64,000 bases of DNA, from positions 62,001 to 126,000 of the forward strand of contig CAJTEN010000011.1 of NCBI GenBank assembly GCA_910575245.1, given 5' to 3'. Below, piece after piece: positions 50,988-58,868 of this stretch. The notes beneath the pieces are model-generated. The model was not told the origin of the DNA. It saw only the letters and a program-made list of their open reading frames with translations, and made no database searches. The DNA is from Clostridia bacterium (GTDB lineage Bacteria; Bacillota; Clostridia; Lachnospirales; Lachnospiraceae). A program made the translations under genes and the position numbers. How positions within the stretch are numbered: position 1 is the stretch's first letter; each line of letters begins with the position of its first letter.

Positions 50988-53900
50988 TTATGCTTTATTC
51001 AGTACCTTGCCCAGGGTATCAAACAGAAGCTCAATATTAATCGGCTTCGCAATATGTCCATCCATACCGTACCGGAGCGCCTCCTGCTTATCTTCCTCGA
51101 AGGCATTGGCCGTCATCGCGATCACCGGTATGTCCGCCAGCTTTTTGTTCTCCAGTCTGCGGATCTGTGTGACTGCCTCATATCCGTTCATCACCGGCAT
51201 CTGGACATCCATCAGTACCAGCTGATAGTATCCCGGCTCGGACTGTTTAAGCATATCCACCGCAATGCGTCCGTTCTCCGCAACTTCTGTAGTGAATCCC
51301 GCACCGCCCAATATCTCCACGGCAATCTCCTGATTCAGCTCATTGTCCTCTGCCAGAAGAATACGTCCTGCCTGGAACTGTATCTCTTCCTTCTTCTCTT
51401 CCTCCTCCGTTTCCTCCATGCCGACAACAGCGCGCAGACAACTCCTCAGCTCTGACATAAACAACGGTTTACTGCAGAAGGCAGTGACTCCGGCCTCCTT
51501 CGCCTCATCCTCGATATCCGACCAGTCATAGGCAGTCAGGACGATAACCGGCACATCGTCTCCCATCTCCTGCCTGATCCTCCTGGTAACCTCAACGCCG
51601 TTCATATCCGGCAGCAGCCAGTCAACAATATAGACATGATAGCAGTCCTTCCGCATATTCGCCTGGCGGGTACGAAGGACCGCCTCCTTGCCTGACAAGG
51701 TCCATTCCGCTCTCAGCCCGATCTGTCCCAGCATATAAGAGACACTGTCGCAGGTATTAAAATCATCATCCACCACCAACGCCCTGCAATTCTTCAATTC
51801 AGGAATATCCTGCTCTTCTCTCTCTTCCTCATGCGTGCGGAAGGTAAAGGAAACCGTAAATGTGGATCCCACTCCCTGCTCGCTCTCCACCTCAATGAAA
51901 CCATTCATCATATCCACAATATTCTTGGTGATGGCCATTCCCAGCCCGGTTCCCTGAATCTTGTTGATGGTGGAGTTTTCCTCCCTCTCGAAGGGTTCGA
52001 AAATGTGCTCTACGAATTCCGCACTCATACCGATTCCATTATCCTTAATGGAAAATTCATAATTCGCGTATCCCTCCGGGGCACCGGCTTTCTCCGTGAT
52101 CCTCATATTGACCACACCACCCGCACTTGTGTATTTAACCGCATTGCTAAGCAGGTTTAAGAGCACCTGGTTCAGCCGAAGCTTATCACAGTAAATATCC
52201 TCATTCCGGATATCCAGCGTATCGATCTGCAGTTCCAGCTGCTTCGCATTCACATCTGCCTGGACAATATTGCAGATGCCATGCAGAATCTCCGGCAGGC
52301 TGCACAACTTCTCCTCCAGTTGGATCTTGCCGCTTTCGATACGGCTCATATCCAGGACATCATTGATCAGGCTGAGCAAATGATTCCCGGATGTCATGAT
52401 CTTCTTAAGATATTCCTCCATCCGCTCCCTGTTATCGATATTGTTCATCGCCAGTGACGTAAACCCGACGATAGCATTCATGGGCGTACGGATATCATGA
52501 GACATATTGGAAAGAAATACACTCTTGGCTCTGCTGGCCCTGTTCGCCTGCATGAGCGCATCCTTTAACAGACCTCTCTGCTCCATCTCATTACGGATCT
52601 CTTTATCCACGCTCCGGACACCCAGGACAATGCCCCGGCTTTCTGCTCTGAGCCCTGCACGGACCACTTTAAGCTGATAATACTCGGGCTTATTGTTCCA
52701 GATGATGCGGAAATTGACATGATACTGGTCTCCCCTGGCCAGTTCCTCACGGATCCTTTCTCTGGAAAGGGCTGCCTTAAGCGTCTTGCGGTCCTCTTCA
52801 CAGACGTAATTGCCCGTATAGAAGTCCACACACTCCTCATAAGACAGATTCCTTTCCAATATATTTTCAAACATATGGTTTTCATTGTCAAAGCGCAGCG
52901 GCTTTCCTTCCCCCGTCTCAAGGTCAAAGAAGCATACCAGCTTATAATCGACACAGAGGGCATGAATCAGCTCCGTCTGATACCGCGCATTCTCTTCTTC
53001 CTGCAGTTTTCTCGCCGTGCAGTCAAGCAGAAACCTCTGATAACGGAGTTCATCGTTCTCACGCATCAGCTTCACATTACCCATGACATACCGTATCTCT
53101 CCTGCCTTGCGGCGCACGCGGTATTCCAGGCTGACACTGTCTCCTTCCTCTTTCAGCCCTCTGATGCATTCCAGCAGCTCTTCTCTGTCCTCCTCCACCA
53201 CGGAAGCGGCGACCATGTCAAAACCGTCCGCCATGATTTCATCCACAGATCCATATCCCAGGATATCCAGCGCCGCCTGATTGACGCTTATGATATGCGC
53301 TCCGTCCACGCTGTGATACATCACACCGCAGTCTATATTGTTAAAAATCGTCTCCAGGGTACGGTTCTTCTGTATAATTTCCTGTTCGTAGGCACGTTCC
53401 TGCGTCACATCTATCGCAACGCCTACGGTTCCCATCACACTTCCGTCAATATCATAGAGCGGCGACTTGTAAGTCTTAAGCAGCCTTGTACCATCACCTG
53501 TCTTTACACGCTCCTCGGAAACACAGGTCTTCTCACTGCTCATTACCTCCCTCTCCGACTCTATGCAGGCAGGATCGTCCTCCTCCACGTCCCAGATATA
53601 GGCATGCCTCTTGCCCTCGACCTGCTGTCTGGTCTTGCCTACCGTGACACAGAAACTATCATTGACTTTCTCATGCACACCGTCCTTATCTTTATACCAG
53701 ATTAAATTCGGAACATTGTTGATCGTGGCTTCCAGAAAATGATTCGACTGCCAATAATCCCTGCCTGTCTTGTATGTCTGCTGCCACCTTAAGAAACGGA
53801 ATCTGATCTCTTCCTCCCCTGCCGGCACGGCCCATATATCCTGCACTGACGGCATCCTTTCCGTCAGGATCGGAATCTGCTCCCTCTCTGCAAGCAGTAT

Positions 53901-54131
53901 AATCTGTGTACCTTCAGATTTATTTCCGGTCAGTGTATGTACTGTCTCCCTCACATCCATATCCCGCAGGTCGGCTATGACCACATCCGCACTGTCAAAA
54001 GACACCTCCTCTGCCCCTTCGCTTCTTGTAAACGTGTGCGTAAAACAAGGCAGCGGGGCCATTCCCTCAATTACCTCAAACACATCTTTGCGAATACCCA
54101 CTAAATAAAAATGAATATGGCAATGATACAT
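50988..54131 (-). CDS. Hybrid sensor histidine kinase with PAS domains and two receivers
   Basis: A 1047-residue signalling protein. Residues 1-115 resemble a receiver-like domain (DVVIADLRDMDV). Two PAS domains follow from about 130 (LEATINNVPNLIWYKDKDG) and 255 (LETIFNNIDCGVMYHSVDG), and a third PAS-like segment from about 385. The HisKA domain has the phospho-accepting His545 in NMSHDIRTPMNAI. The HATPase has NLLSNAVKYT, DNGIGM and GTGLGMAI. Receiver 1 has YIVDWLLPDMNG and receiver 2 LVLMDVQMPVMNG. There are no membrane helices, so it senses a cytoplasmic cue. The nearby Hpt protein can complete the relay. AAGGAGG precedes the start. Confidence 0.95.
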   Translation of the reverse strand: MYHCHIHFYLVGIRKDVFEVIEGMAPLPCFTHTFTRSEGAEEVSFDSADVVIADLRDMDVRETVHTLTGNKSEGTQIILLAEREQIPILTERMPSVQDIWAVPAGEEEIRFRFLRWQQTYKTGRDYWQSNHFLEATINNVPNLIWYKDKDGVHEKVNDSFCVTVGKTRQQVEGKRHAYIWDVEEDDPACIESEREVMSSEKTCVSEERVKTGDGTRLLKTYKSPLYDIDGSVMGTVGVAIDVTQERAYEQEIIQKNRTLETIFNNIDCGVMYHSVDGAHIISVNQAALDILGYGSVDEIMADGFDMVAASVVEEDREELLECIRGLKEEGDSVSLEYRVRRKAGEIRYVMGNVKLMRENDELRYQRFLLDCTARKLQEEENARYQTELIHALCVDYKLVCFFDLETGEGKPLRFDNENHMFENILERNLSYEECVDFYTGNYVCEEDRKTLKAALSRERIREELARGDQYHVNFRIIWNNKPEYYQLKVVRAGLRAESRGIVLGVRSVDKEIRNEMEQRGLLKDALMQANRASRAKSVFLSNMSHDIRTPMNAIVGFTSLAMNNIDNRERMEEYLKKIMTSGNHLLSLINDVLDMSRIESGKIQLEEKLCSLPEILHGICNIVQADVNAKQLELQIDTLDIRNEDIYCDKLRLNQVLLNLLSNAVKYTSAGGVVNMRITEKAGAPEGYANYEFSIKDNGIGMSAEFVEHIFEPFEREENSTINKIQGTGLGMAITKNIVDMMNGFIEVESEQGVGSTFTVSFTFRTHEEEREEQDIPELKNCRALVVDDDFNTCDSVSYMLGQIGLRAEWTLSGKEAVLRTRQANMRKDCYHVYIVDWLLPDMNGVEVTRRIRQEMGDDVPVIVLTAYDWSDIEDEAKEAGVTAFCSKPLFMSELRSCLRAVVGMEETEEEEKKEEIQFQAGRILLAEDNELNQEIAVEILGGAGFTTEVAENGRIAVDMLKQSEPGYYQLVLMDVQMPVMNGYEAVTQIRRLENKKLADIPVIAMTANAFEEDKQEALRYGMDGHIAKPINIELLFDTLGKVLNKA

Positions 54132-54317
54132 TTCTCTTTCCTCCTTAAATATATGGTATCCAGCATAACATTTCAGACAGATCTGCCTTCATTGCAATGA
54201 CCGTACCTATGAGCCGTGGTTGAAACGCTGGGCATAATATCTCTTCTATATGATACTGTATTTTTGGAAGCATGGCAATTACTTATTTTCAAAGTATGTA
54301 ATAGACGGTAACAGTTC

Positions 54318-54538
54318 GTTACTATTCACGGCTCAATGTCATTACGTTAAGTCTATACACAGCGTCTGATATGAGAGGATTCTCCTGAGGGCCACCCCCT
54401 AACGCCGGTACTTAATGAGGTTTTCCACGAATTTAGTACCGCTGCGTTTGGAACTGAGCGAAAGCACGTCCTCAGGAGATTCCTATCATGTCAGGCGCAT
54501 CCGGCTTAACTTAATGACATTGAGCCGTGAATAGTAAC
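54318..54538. repeat. GTTACTATTCACGGCT-ended palindromic insert
   Basis: GTTACTATTCACGGCT (54318-54333) and AGCCGTGAATAGTAAC (54523-54538) are perfect inverted ends, directly abutting the 189-bp element. An 8-base duplication (AACAGTTC) flanks the whole unit, showing it moved as one piece. Confidence 0.6.
54334..54522 (+). mobile_element. 189-bp inverted-repeat element, copy D
   Basis: Same length and ends as copies A-C, with a few interior changes (GCCACCCCCTAACGCC in place of GCCATTGGAAAACGCC) and one mismatch in the left end. Its flanks are inverted, not direct, repeats, unlike copies A-C. Confidence 0.8.
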
Positions 54539-54714
54539 AACAGTTCAGCCTTTCGGCTTCCCTCTTGGCTATATTTACACGTTATCACGGAATTTGCAGT
54601 AAATGCAAAGCCCTGGGCTGAATTGTTACAATAGACGTACCAGTTGTTGCTGTCACCAATCACAGTCTCCTGCATAGTCTATAGTAAATGTGTAAACAGG
54701 ATTTGAGGAGAATT

Positions 54715-55175
54715 ATGAAGAAAATATTCTGTCTGTTCCTCACGATAATTATGATCACCGGCTCCCTTTACGGCTGCGGCATCAAGGACGGCGCAGGCGC
54801 CGGTTCGTCCGCCTCCTCCGGCAATACGCCTGTAATACTCAATGAGGTCGCCCACTCTATTTTCTATGCACCCATGTATGTGGCGATCGAGGAGGGCTAT
54901 TTTACAGAAGAGGGCATAGACCTGACTCTGGTCACCGGATTTGGCGCCGACAAGACAATGACAGCACTGCTGACGGATGAAGCCGACATAGGCTTTATGG
55001 GCAGTGAAAGCACTATCTATACTTATAAGGAAGGCGCTTCCGACTACGCTGTCAATTTCGCACAGTTGACCCAGCGGGCCGGTAATTTCCTGGTTTCCAG
55101 AGAACCGATCGATAACTTCAGCTGGGATATGTTAATCGGAAAAGATGTTCTTGGCGGCAGGGCAGGCGGTATGCC
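54715..55175 (+). pseudogene. NMT1/THI5-like ABC substrate-binding lipoprotein, 5' half
   Basis: The intact protein would bind a small organic solute outside the cell and deliver it to an ABC importer (SsuA/ThiY group). ATG 54715 has TGAGGAG upstream. The lipoprotein signal ends SLYGCG with the lipidated Cys, followed by VILNEVAHSIFYAPMYVAIEEGYF, LVTGFGADKTMTALL and DIGFMGSESTIYTY. After VLGGRAGGMP (55175) the sequence becomes foreign and the frame stops at 55410. The 3' half is found at 60734-61307, fused to a recombinase. No importer ATPase or permease genes are adjacent. Confidence 0.85.
55161..55175. other. Left junction (attL) of the 5.6-kb element
   Basis: GGCAGGCGGTATGCC is repeated directly at 60734-60748. 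To its left is host substrate-binding-protein sequence; to its right is element sequence. Confidence 0.7.
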
Positions 55176-55285
55176 CAGCCATGATGTAACATGGGAACAC
55201 ATCAGAGGAGTTTATGAGCGGACAAGCCGGAAAGCCCCGGATTTAAAGGTTTCTAAATATGATGAAAAGGTTGTTTCCGTACTAT

Positions 55286-55725
55286 TCTGTTCCGTGGTAT
55301 TGTGGCAAAAGCAAAAGATTTTCTGCAAAACCTTATCCGAGAAAAAGATATGCCGCCTAAACCTACGCTTGATATTAATATGGCACAGTTCCGCCATATG
55401 CGAAATCTGATGATAAAGGTGCAAGATAAGGCGGTAAAAATCAAAACCTGCAGGACAAAGTTTTGCCGCAGTTGAAACAGCAGCTTGCCGATACAAAGGG
55501 GCTTTTCAAAGGCAAAGAACGAAAAGCGTTGTGGAACAGTACAATCGTGACCTTGCCGAGTGGGATTATCAAGCCAGCAGGAAACCGACAGCCGCCGCCA
55601 AAGAACAGCACAGACCGCCCGAAAAGCAGAGCGTGCCAAAACATCTGCAAGAGATACAGGAACGCAACAAACAGAAACCACCGCAAAGACAGCGTAAGAA
55701 ATCCATTGACAGAGATAGCCGATAG
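55286..55725 (+). pseudogene. MobA/MobL relaxase C-terminal relic
   Basis: Three successive frames encode a helical relaxase tail: LIREKDMPPKPTLDINMAQF, then LQDKVLPQLKQQLADTKGLF-KGKERKA, then EQYNRDLAEWDYQASRKP to IDRDSR-stop. Two frameshifts separate them. The GLFKGKERKA motif is common in MobA/MobL C-terminal regions. The N-terminal nuclease domain is missing. Confidence 0.6.
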
Positions 55726-55859
55726 GCATTGAAAAACCACCGTTATGGAGTTACCCATAGCGGCGGCATACATAATCATTTACTACCTGCAAGCGTGATT
55801 TTTATATCTCGTTTTCTAAGTCCTATCATAGTATTTCCCATCACAATTTACCGAATATT

Positions 55860-56285
55860 TTAAAAATGTTTTTCAAAATGTTTATACAGAGCAATCCCTA
55901 AAAATGTTTGCAGTAGAAATAAACCAAATATAATTCCTATAATCCATGCTTCAATATGAAGTAATGCAAGTACAAAAGCAACAAACAAGTACACGAAAGC
56001 CATTAACTGATACACTAAAGAACCAGCTTTCATTCTTAAAAATACTTTTCTTTCATCAACACTATTGATATGATTTTCTCTATTTATATTTTCCAATTTT
56101 TCTTTATTTTTTGGCATTTCATAATAATAAATTTTAAGTAATTGAGCACATGAAGCAAAAGCTAAGCCGAACCCCATTGCGTAAAAAAGTGTAGAGTAAT
56201 AGTCAGTGTCAATAACGAAATATCCAAAACATATAAAGATTATGCCTATAATAATCTCAATGATACATGATAATTTTTTCTTCAT
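55860..56285 (-). CDS. DUF2178-like membrane protein
   Basis: A 141-residue protein with four hydrophobic segments in two pairs (IIEIIIGIIFICFGYFVI; YAMGFGLAFASCAQLL; LMAFVYLFVAFVLALL; IIGIIFGLFLLQTFLGI), separated by a charged loop containing VDERKVFLRMKAG. It resembles the DUF2178 group found next to small XRE regulators. The start at 56285 (MKKKLSC) is preferred, with AGGTGG nine bases upstream. It is last in a three-gene operon with 56309-56722 and the regulator at 56719. Function unknown; immunity or stress roles are suggested for some XRE/DUF2178 operons but not shown here. Confidence 0.75.
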   Translation of the reverse strand: MKKKLSCIIEIIIGIIFICFGYFVIDTDYYSTLFYAMGFGLAFASCAQLLKIYYYEMPKNKEKLENINRENHINSVDERKVFLRMKAGSLVYQLMAFVYLFVAFVLALLHIEAWIIGIIFGLFLLQTFLGIALYKHFEKHF

Positions 56286-56308
56286 TGTCAATTCCACCTT
56301 TCATATAA

Positions 56309-56722
56309 CTACATTTTCTTATCTAAATAACGAGCTGTTAGAAACCATGTAATTTGCCCGACAGCAATAACTCCTGTTATCGAAAAAAATACAACTTTAC
56401 TCATATATCCCATAAATATAAGGGCAAATAATACAAGAACCAATAATGTAAGTGTTACTTTGTAAGCATTCGAAAGAGAAGCGTTAATAATTGCAATATT
56501 TCTTTCATCATTTTCTAATATTTGCATTTCTTTTGTCGGCTTACTGAATATATCACACCCCATTACAATCAATATTATCCCAATAAATGTTGTACCATAG
56601 ACAACCAAATCTGGACGAGGTACAGGTAATAGTCGATGTACGCCTAAACCATAAGTTAGTAAACCACCTAAAAAAATTATTACACCGATGAACAATTCGA
56701 CTTTTTGTATCTTATGCCTCAT
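56309..56722 (-). CDS. DUF2178 family membrane protein
   Basis: A 137-residue protein with four hydrophobic segments and the family loop ILENDERNIAIINASLSNAYK between helices two and three. The D-E-R-N/K pattern is shared with its downstream neighbour, so the two are probably paralogues forming a complex. The start codon overlaps the stop of the XRE regulator (56719-56722). It is AT-rich compared with the host gene around the element. No enzymatic motif is visible. Confidence 0.8.
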   Translation of the reverse strand: MRHKIQKVELFIGVIIFLGGLLTYGLGVHRLLPVPRPDLVVYGTTFIGIILIVMGCDIFSKPTKEMQILENDERNIAIINASLSNAYKVTLTLLVLVLFALIFMGYMSKVVFFSITGVIAVGQITWFLTARYLDKKM

Positions 56723-56922
56723 TTACTTTCCTCCTCATAAATAAAAATTTCTTCAATGCTCATTTGAAAGTATCTTGCGATTTTAAAGGCTAACATGATA
56801 GAGGGATTGTAGCGTCCATTTTCTAAAGAGCCTATTGTTTGACGAGATACTTCAAGTGCAGTAGCTAAATCTTCTTGTTTAATACCTCTTTGTTTTCGTA
56901 ATTCTTCTAATCGATTTTTCAA
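56719..56922 (-). CDS. XRE family transcriptional regulator
   Basis: A 67-residue helix-turn-helix repressor. The XRE fold is clear: LEELRKQRGIKQEDLATALEVSRQTIGSLENGRYNPSIMLAFKIARYFQMSIEEIF. It is first of a three-gene operon and overlaps the next gene by four bases. A promoter with two GGAAAGT-type sites lies just upstream (56940-57003), so it probably represses itself and the two membrane proteins. Ribosome-binding sequence AAGGAGG lies upstream of the start. Confidence 0.92.
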   Translation of the reverse strand: MKNRLEELRKQRGIKQEDLATALEVSRQTIGSLENGRYNPSIMLAFKIARYFQMSIEEIFIYEEESK

Positions 56923-56939
56923 AATATCCTCCTTCCTAC

Positions 56940-57003
56940 GGAAAGCATACTTTCCATACCTTTATTATAGCAAAAATAATTCTGATGTCAAGCACACTTT
57001 CCA
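56940..57003 (-). promoter_or_regulatory. Promoter and operator sites of the XRE operon
   Basis: On the minus strand, TTGACA (56986-56991) and TATAAT (56964-56969) are spaced by 16 bases. A palindrome GGAAAGTATGCTTTCC (56940-56955) lies at the start point, and a related site ATGGAAAGTGTGC (56991-57003) overlaps the -35 box. The double site suggests autorepression. Confidence 0.7.
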
Positions 57004-57107
57004 TCTTAGATGATCATTCTGCACTTTCCCAATTGCTATCTTTATGAAGCGTATACTTGTGGCGTTATACCTCTTCTGAGAAAACGAGAGAATTTTTTCT
57101 TTAGGAA

Positions 57108-57139
57108 AAGCGGTAGGGACAATCAATTCCCTACCGCTT
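57108..57139 (-). terminator. Strong hairpin, probable minus-strand terminator
   Basis: AAGCGGTAGGGA (57108-57119) and TCCCTACCGCTT (57128-57139) form a perfect 12-bp stem. On the minus strand it is followed by a short T tract. The gene it served is no longer present. Confidence 0.5.
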
Positions 57140-57228
57140 GAGTGCTTTATACAAAAATCAGTTCTATTGGTACGATTTCTCTTGCCCTTGCTTGTATTTC
57201 GTTCATTTTTCCAACCCACAAAATAAAG

Positions 57229-57412
57229 GTTGGCTCTCTGCTGGGAATCTTCCTGCAATCCTTTTTCGTGCAGTTCACCATGACGGCCCTGAATATCGTG
57301 GTGTTCGTCATTGTCTACGGACGCATGATAGAAATTTACCTGATGACCAGCCCTGCCCCTATCCCCTTTGCCACCATCGCCAACCGGGAGGCCGGGCATA
57401 TGGGGCGCTTAC
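57229..57412 (+). pseudogene. TrbL/VirB6-like conjugation membrane protein fragment
   Basis: An open stretch encodes FTMTALNIVVFVIVYGRMIEIYLMTSPAPIPFATIANREAGHMG, matching part of the membrane channel protein of clostridial conjugative elements (split here: MIEIYLMTSPAPIPFA is the key part). Both ends of the gene are missing. Confidence 0.55.
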
Positions 57413-57437
57413 TAAAATACTGTTGTAAAATATGCTG

Positions 57438-57466
57438 TTGAATTTTACATCAAATCAGGATATACT
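57438..57466 (+). promoter_or_regulatory. Promoter of the toxin-antitoxin operon
   Basis: TTGAAT (57438-57443) and TATACT (57461-57466) are spaced by 17 bases, about 25 bases before the antitoxin start. Confidence 0.6.
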
Positions 57467-57491
57467 AAGGGCAGGAAAGGAGAATGTGATT

Positions 57492-57752
57492 ATGCCGAAT
57501 ATCAAACCAATCTCTGATTTAAGGAATTACAGTGATGTGCTCCGTGACGTATCTGTGGGCGCACCAGTCTTTCTCACCAAAAACGGACGCGGGCGCTATG
57601 CAATCATTGACATGCAGGACTATGAAAAAACACAGGCCACCCTGAAGCTCATGAGTGAGCTTGCAAAAGGGAAAAAATCTGGAGAGGAAAAGGGATGGCT
57701 TTCGTCCTCGGATGTGAGAACACATTTCCGGGCAAAGGCAAATGAAGAATAA
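57492..57752 (+). CDS. Type II antitoxin, Phd/YefM family
   Basis: An 86-residue antitoxin with a DNA-binding N-terminal domain (IKPISDLRNYSDVLRDVSVGAPVFLTKNGRGRYAIIDMQDYEK). A C-terminal tail would wrap around and neutralise the toxin. ATG 57492 is chosen because GGAAAGGAG precedes it; the longer frame lacks a site and would overlap the promoter. It overlaps the toxin gene by 11 bases. Such pairs autoregulate and can stabilise mobile elements. Confidence 0.9.
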   Translation: MPNIKPISDLRNYSDVLRDVSVGAPVFLTKNGRGRYAIIDMQDYEKTQATLKLMSELAKGKKSGEEKGWLSSSDVRTHFRAKANEE

Positions 57753-58080
57753 CATCCACTACTCCCCGGAGGCCCAGAACGACCTGAACGAAATCTGGGA
57801 GTATATTACCTTTGAATTATGTAATCCGCAAGCCGCTGAAAACACTGTAAACAAAATCATGGACACTGTTGATGAACTGGAAAATTTTTCAGAAATCGGC
57901 GTTCCGCTGTCCTCTGTGACAGATATAGAAAGCGACTACCGATTTCTCACCAGTGGAAATTACATGGTTTTCTACCGTGTGAATGGGCAGGATGTGTACA
58001 TTGACCGTGTTCTCTACGGCAGACGGGATTATCTTCGGATTCTGTTTCCTGATCTGCCGCAGAATGACAACGAAGGATAA
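57742..58080 (+). CDS. Type II toxin, RelE/ParE family
   Basis: A 112-residue toxin of the RelE/ParE fold (IHYSPEAQNDLNEIWEYITFELCNPQAAENTV, then YRFLTSGNYMVFYRVNGQDVYIDRVLYGRRDYLRILF). RelE-type members cut mRNA on the ribosome while ParE-type members poison DNA gyrase; the VYIDRVLYGRRDY ending does not settle which. It is downstream of and overlaps the Phd-like antitoxin. Length and fold appear intact, so the pair is probably active and helps maintain the element. Confidence 0.9.
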   Translation: MKNNIHYSPEAQNDLNEIWEYITFELCNPQAAENTVNKIMDTVDELENFSEIGVPLSSVTDIESDYRFLTSGNYMVFYRVNGQDVYIDRVLYGRRDYLRILFPDLPQNDNEG

Positions 58081-58590
58081 AACAAAATATTGTAACGATG
58101 GAACCGCTGGCTGACAGTTGGCGGTTTTTTATTGCTCCGGGCCAACCTGGCCCGAAGTCTGGAAAGAGGGATACCATGCCGGGACGGGCTCCACGCCGCT
58201 ACAAGATGGACGAAAACGGAACCATGCACTCTGCCTTTCACGGAAAGCTCCCGGAGGAATTTTCTTCTTTTCCAGAAGGTCTCAGAAGAAACCCTCGCCG
58301 CCATCCATGCGGCGGGCTATGACTATCAGGGCGGAGCCGTCATTCCCCGGCCCGGAAAGGACGAAACAGACATGGCGGAACAGGAAACAAAATTCCGGCG
58401 CTGGAAAAACAGCCGGCCAGTCTTGCCGATTTTCTCTCACTGATGGAGCAGTCTGGCTATGAAGTCAAACAACGCGAGTGCTGTCTTTTCGCGTTTCCCC
58501 ACAGGACAAAAAGGAAACGGGCCGCCATGTCATTTTGTATGAAGAAAGCTGTTTTATTGATAGGATAAGCCTGACTTTTCATACAATAGT
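58081..58590. other. Degenerate region without intact gene
   Basis: No intact ORF is evident. Short stretches in shifting frames (for example PASLADFLSLMEQSGYEVKQ at about 58420-58480) suggest a decayed relaxase or conjugation gene, but identity is weak. Confidence 0.35.
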
Positions 58591-58794
58591 ATGAAGCTAG
58601 AATTTGAGGTGATTGTCATAGGAAAGCAAAAGGAGGTTTGCTACTTACTTCAAAAAAAGGATTCTGACAGTTCTGAAACCGCAAGGAAAAAAGAAGCTCT
58701 TAGCAGACGGGGGTATCTGGTTGTTACCATTATTGAGGGCAATCAGGCAATGGAAAATGGATTGCGGGATATAGTCCGCAACCATTTTCACTGA
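58591..58794 (+). CDS. Small hypothetical protein of the element
   Basis: A 67-residue protein beginning MKLEFEVIVIGKQKEV with a predicted strand-helix pattern and a C-terminal VTIIEGNQAMENGLRDIVRNHF. I do not recognise a family. There is no good ribosome-binding site before ATG 58591. It lies 75 bases upstream of the recombinase on the same strand, a position where small element genes are common. It may be real but is uncertain. Confidence 0.4.
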   Translation: MKLEFEVIVIGKQKEVCYLLQKKDSDSSETARKKEALSRRGYLVVTIIEGNQAMENGLRDIVRNHFH

Positions 58795-58868
58795 CCGGCG
58801 ACAACATTGTGTCACTCTGCCTATATGGTAAAATATAGGTAGAAAGCAAGATAAGGAGAACGATTTTT

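Larger units (their letters stand above)
54308..54629. repeat. Nested repeat: GTAACAGTTCAGCC unit containing two further insertions
   Basis: The left end GTAACAGTTC (54308-54317) is followed by a 221-bp insert (54318-54538), then AACAGTTCAGCCTTTCGGC continues the unit to GGCTGAATTGTTAC (ending 54629). AACAGTTC is duplicated at the insert ends (54310-54317, 54539-54546). Inside the insert, 16-base inverted ends flank a 189-bp element. No gene is seen in 54132-54714. Confidence 0.65.
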
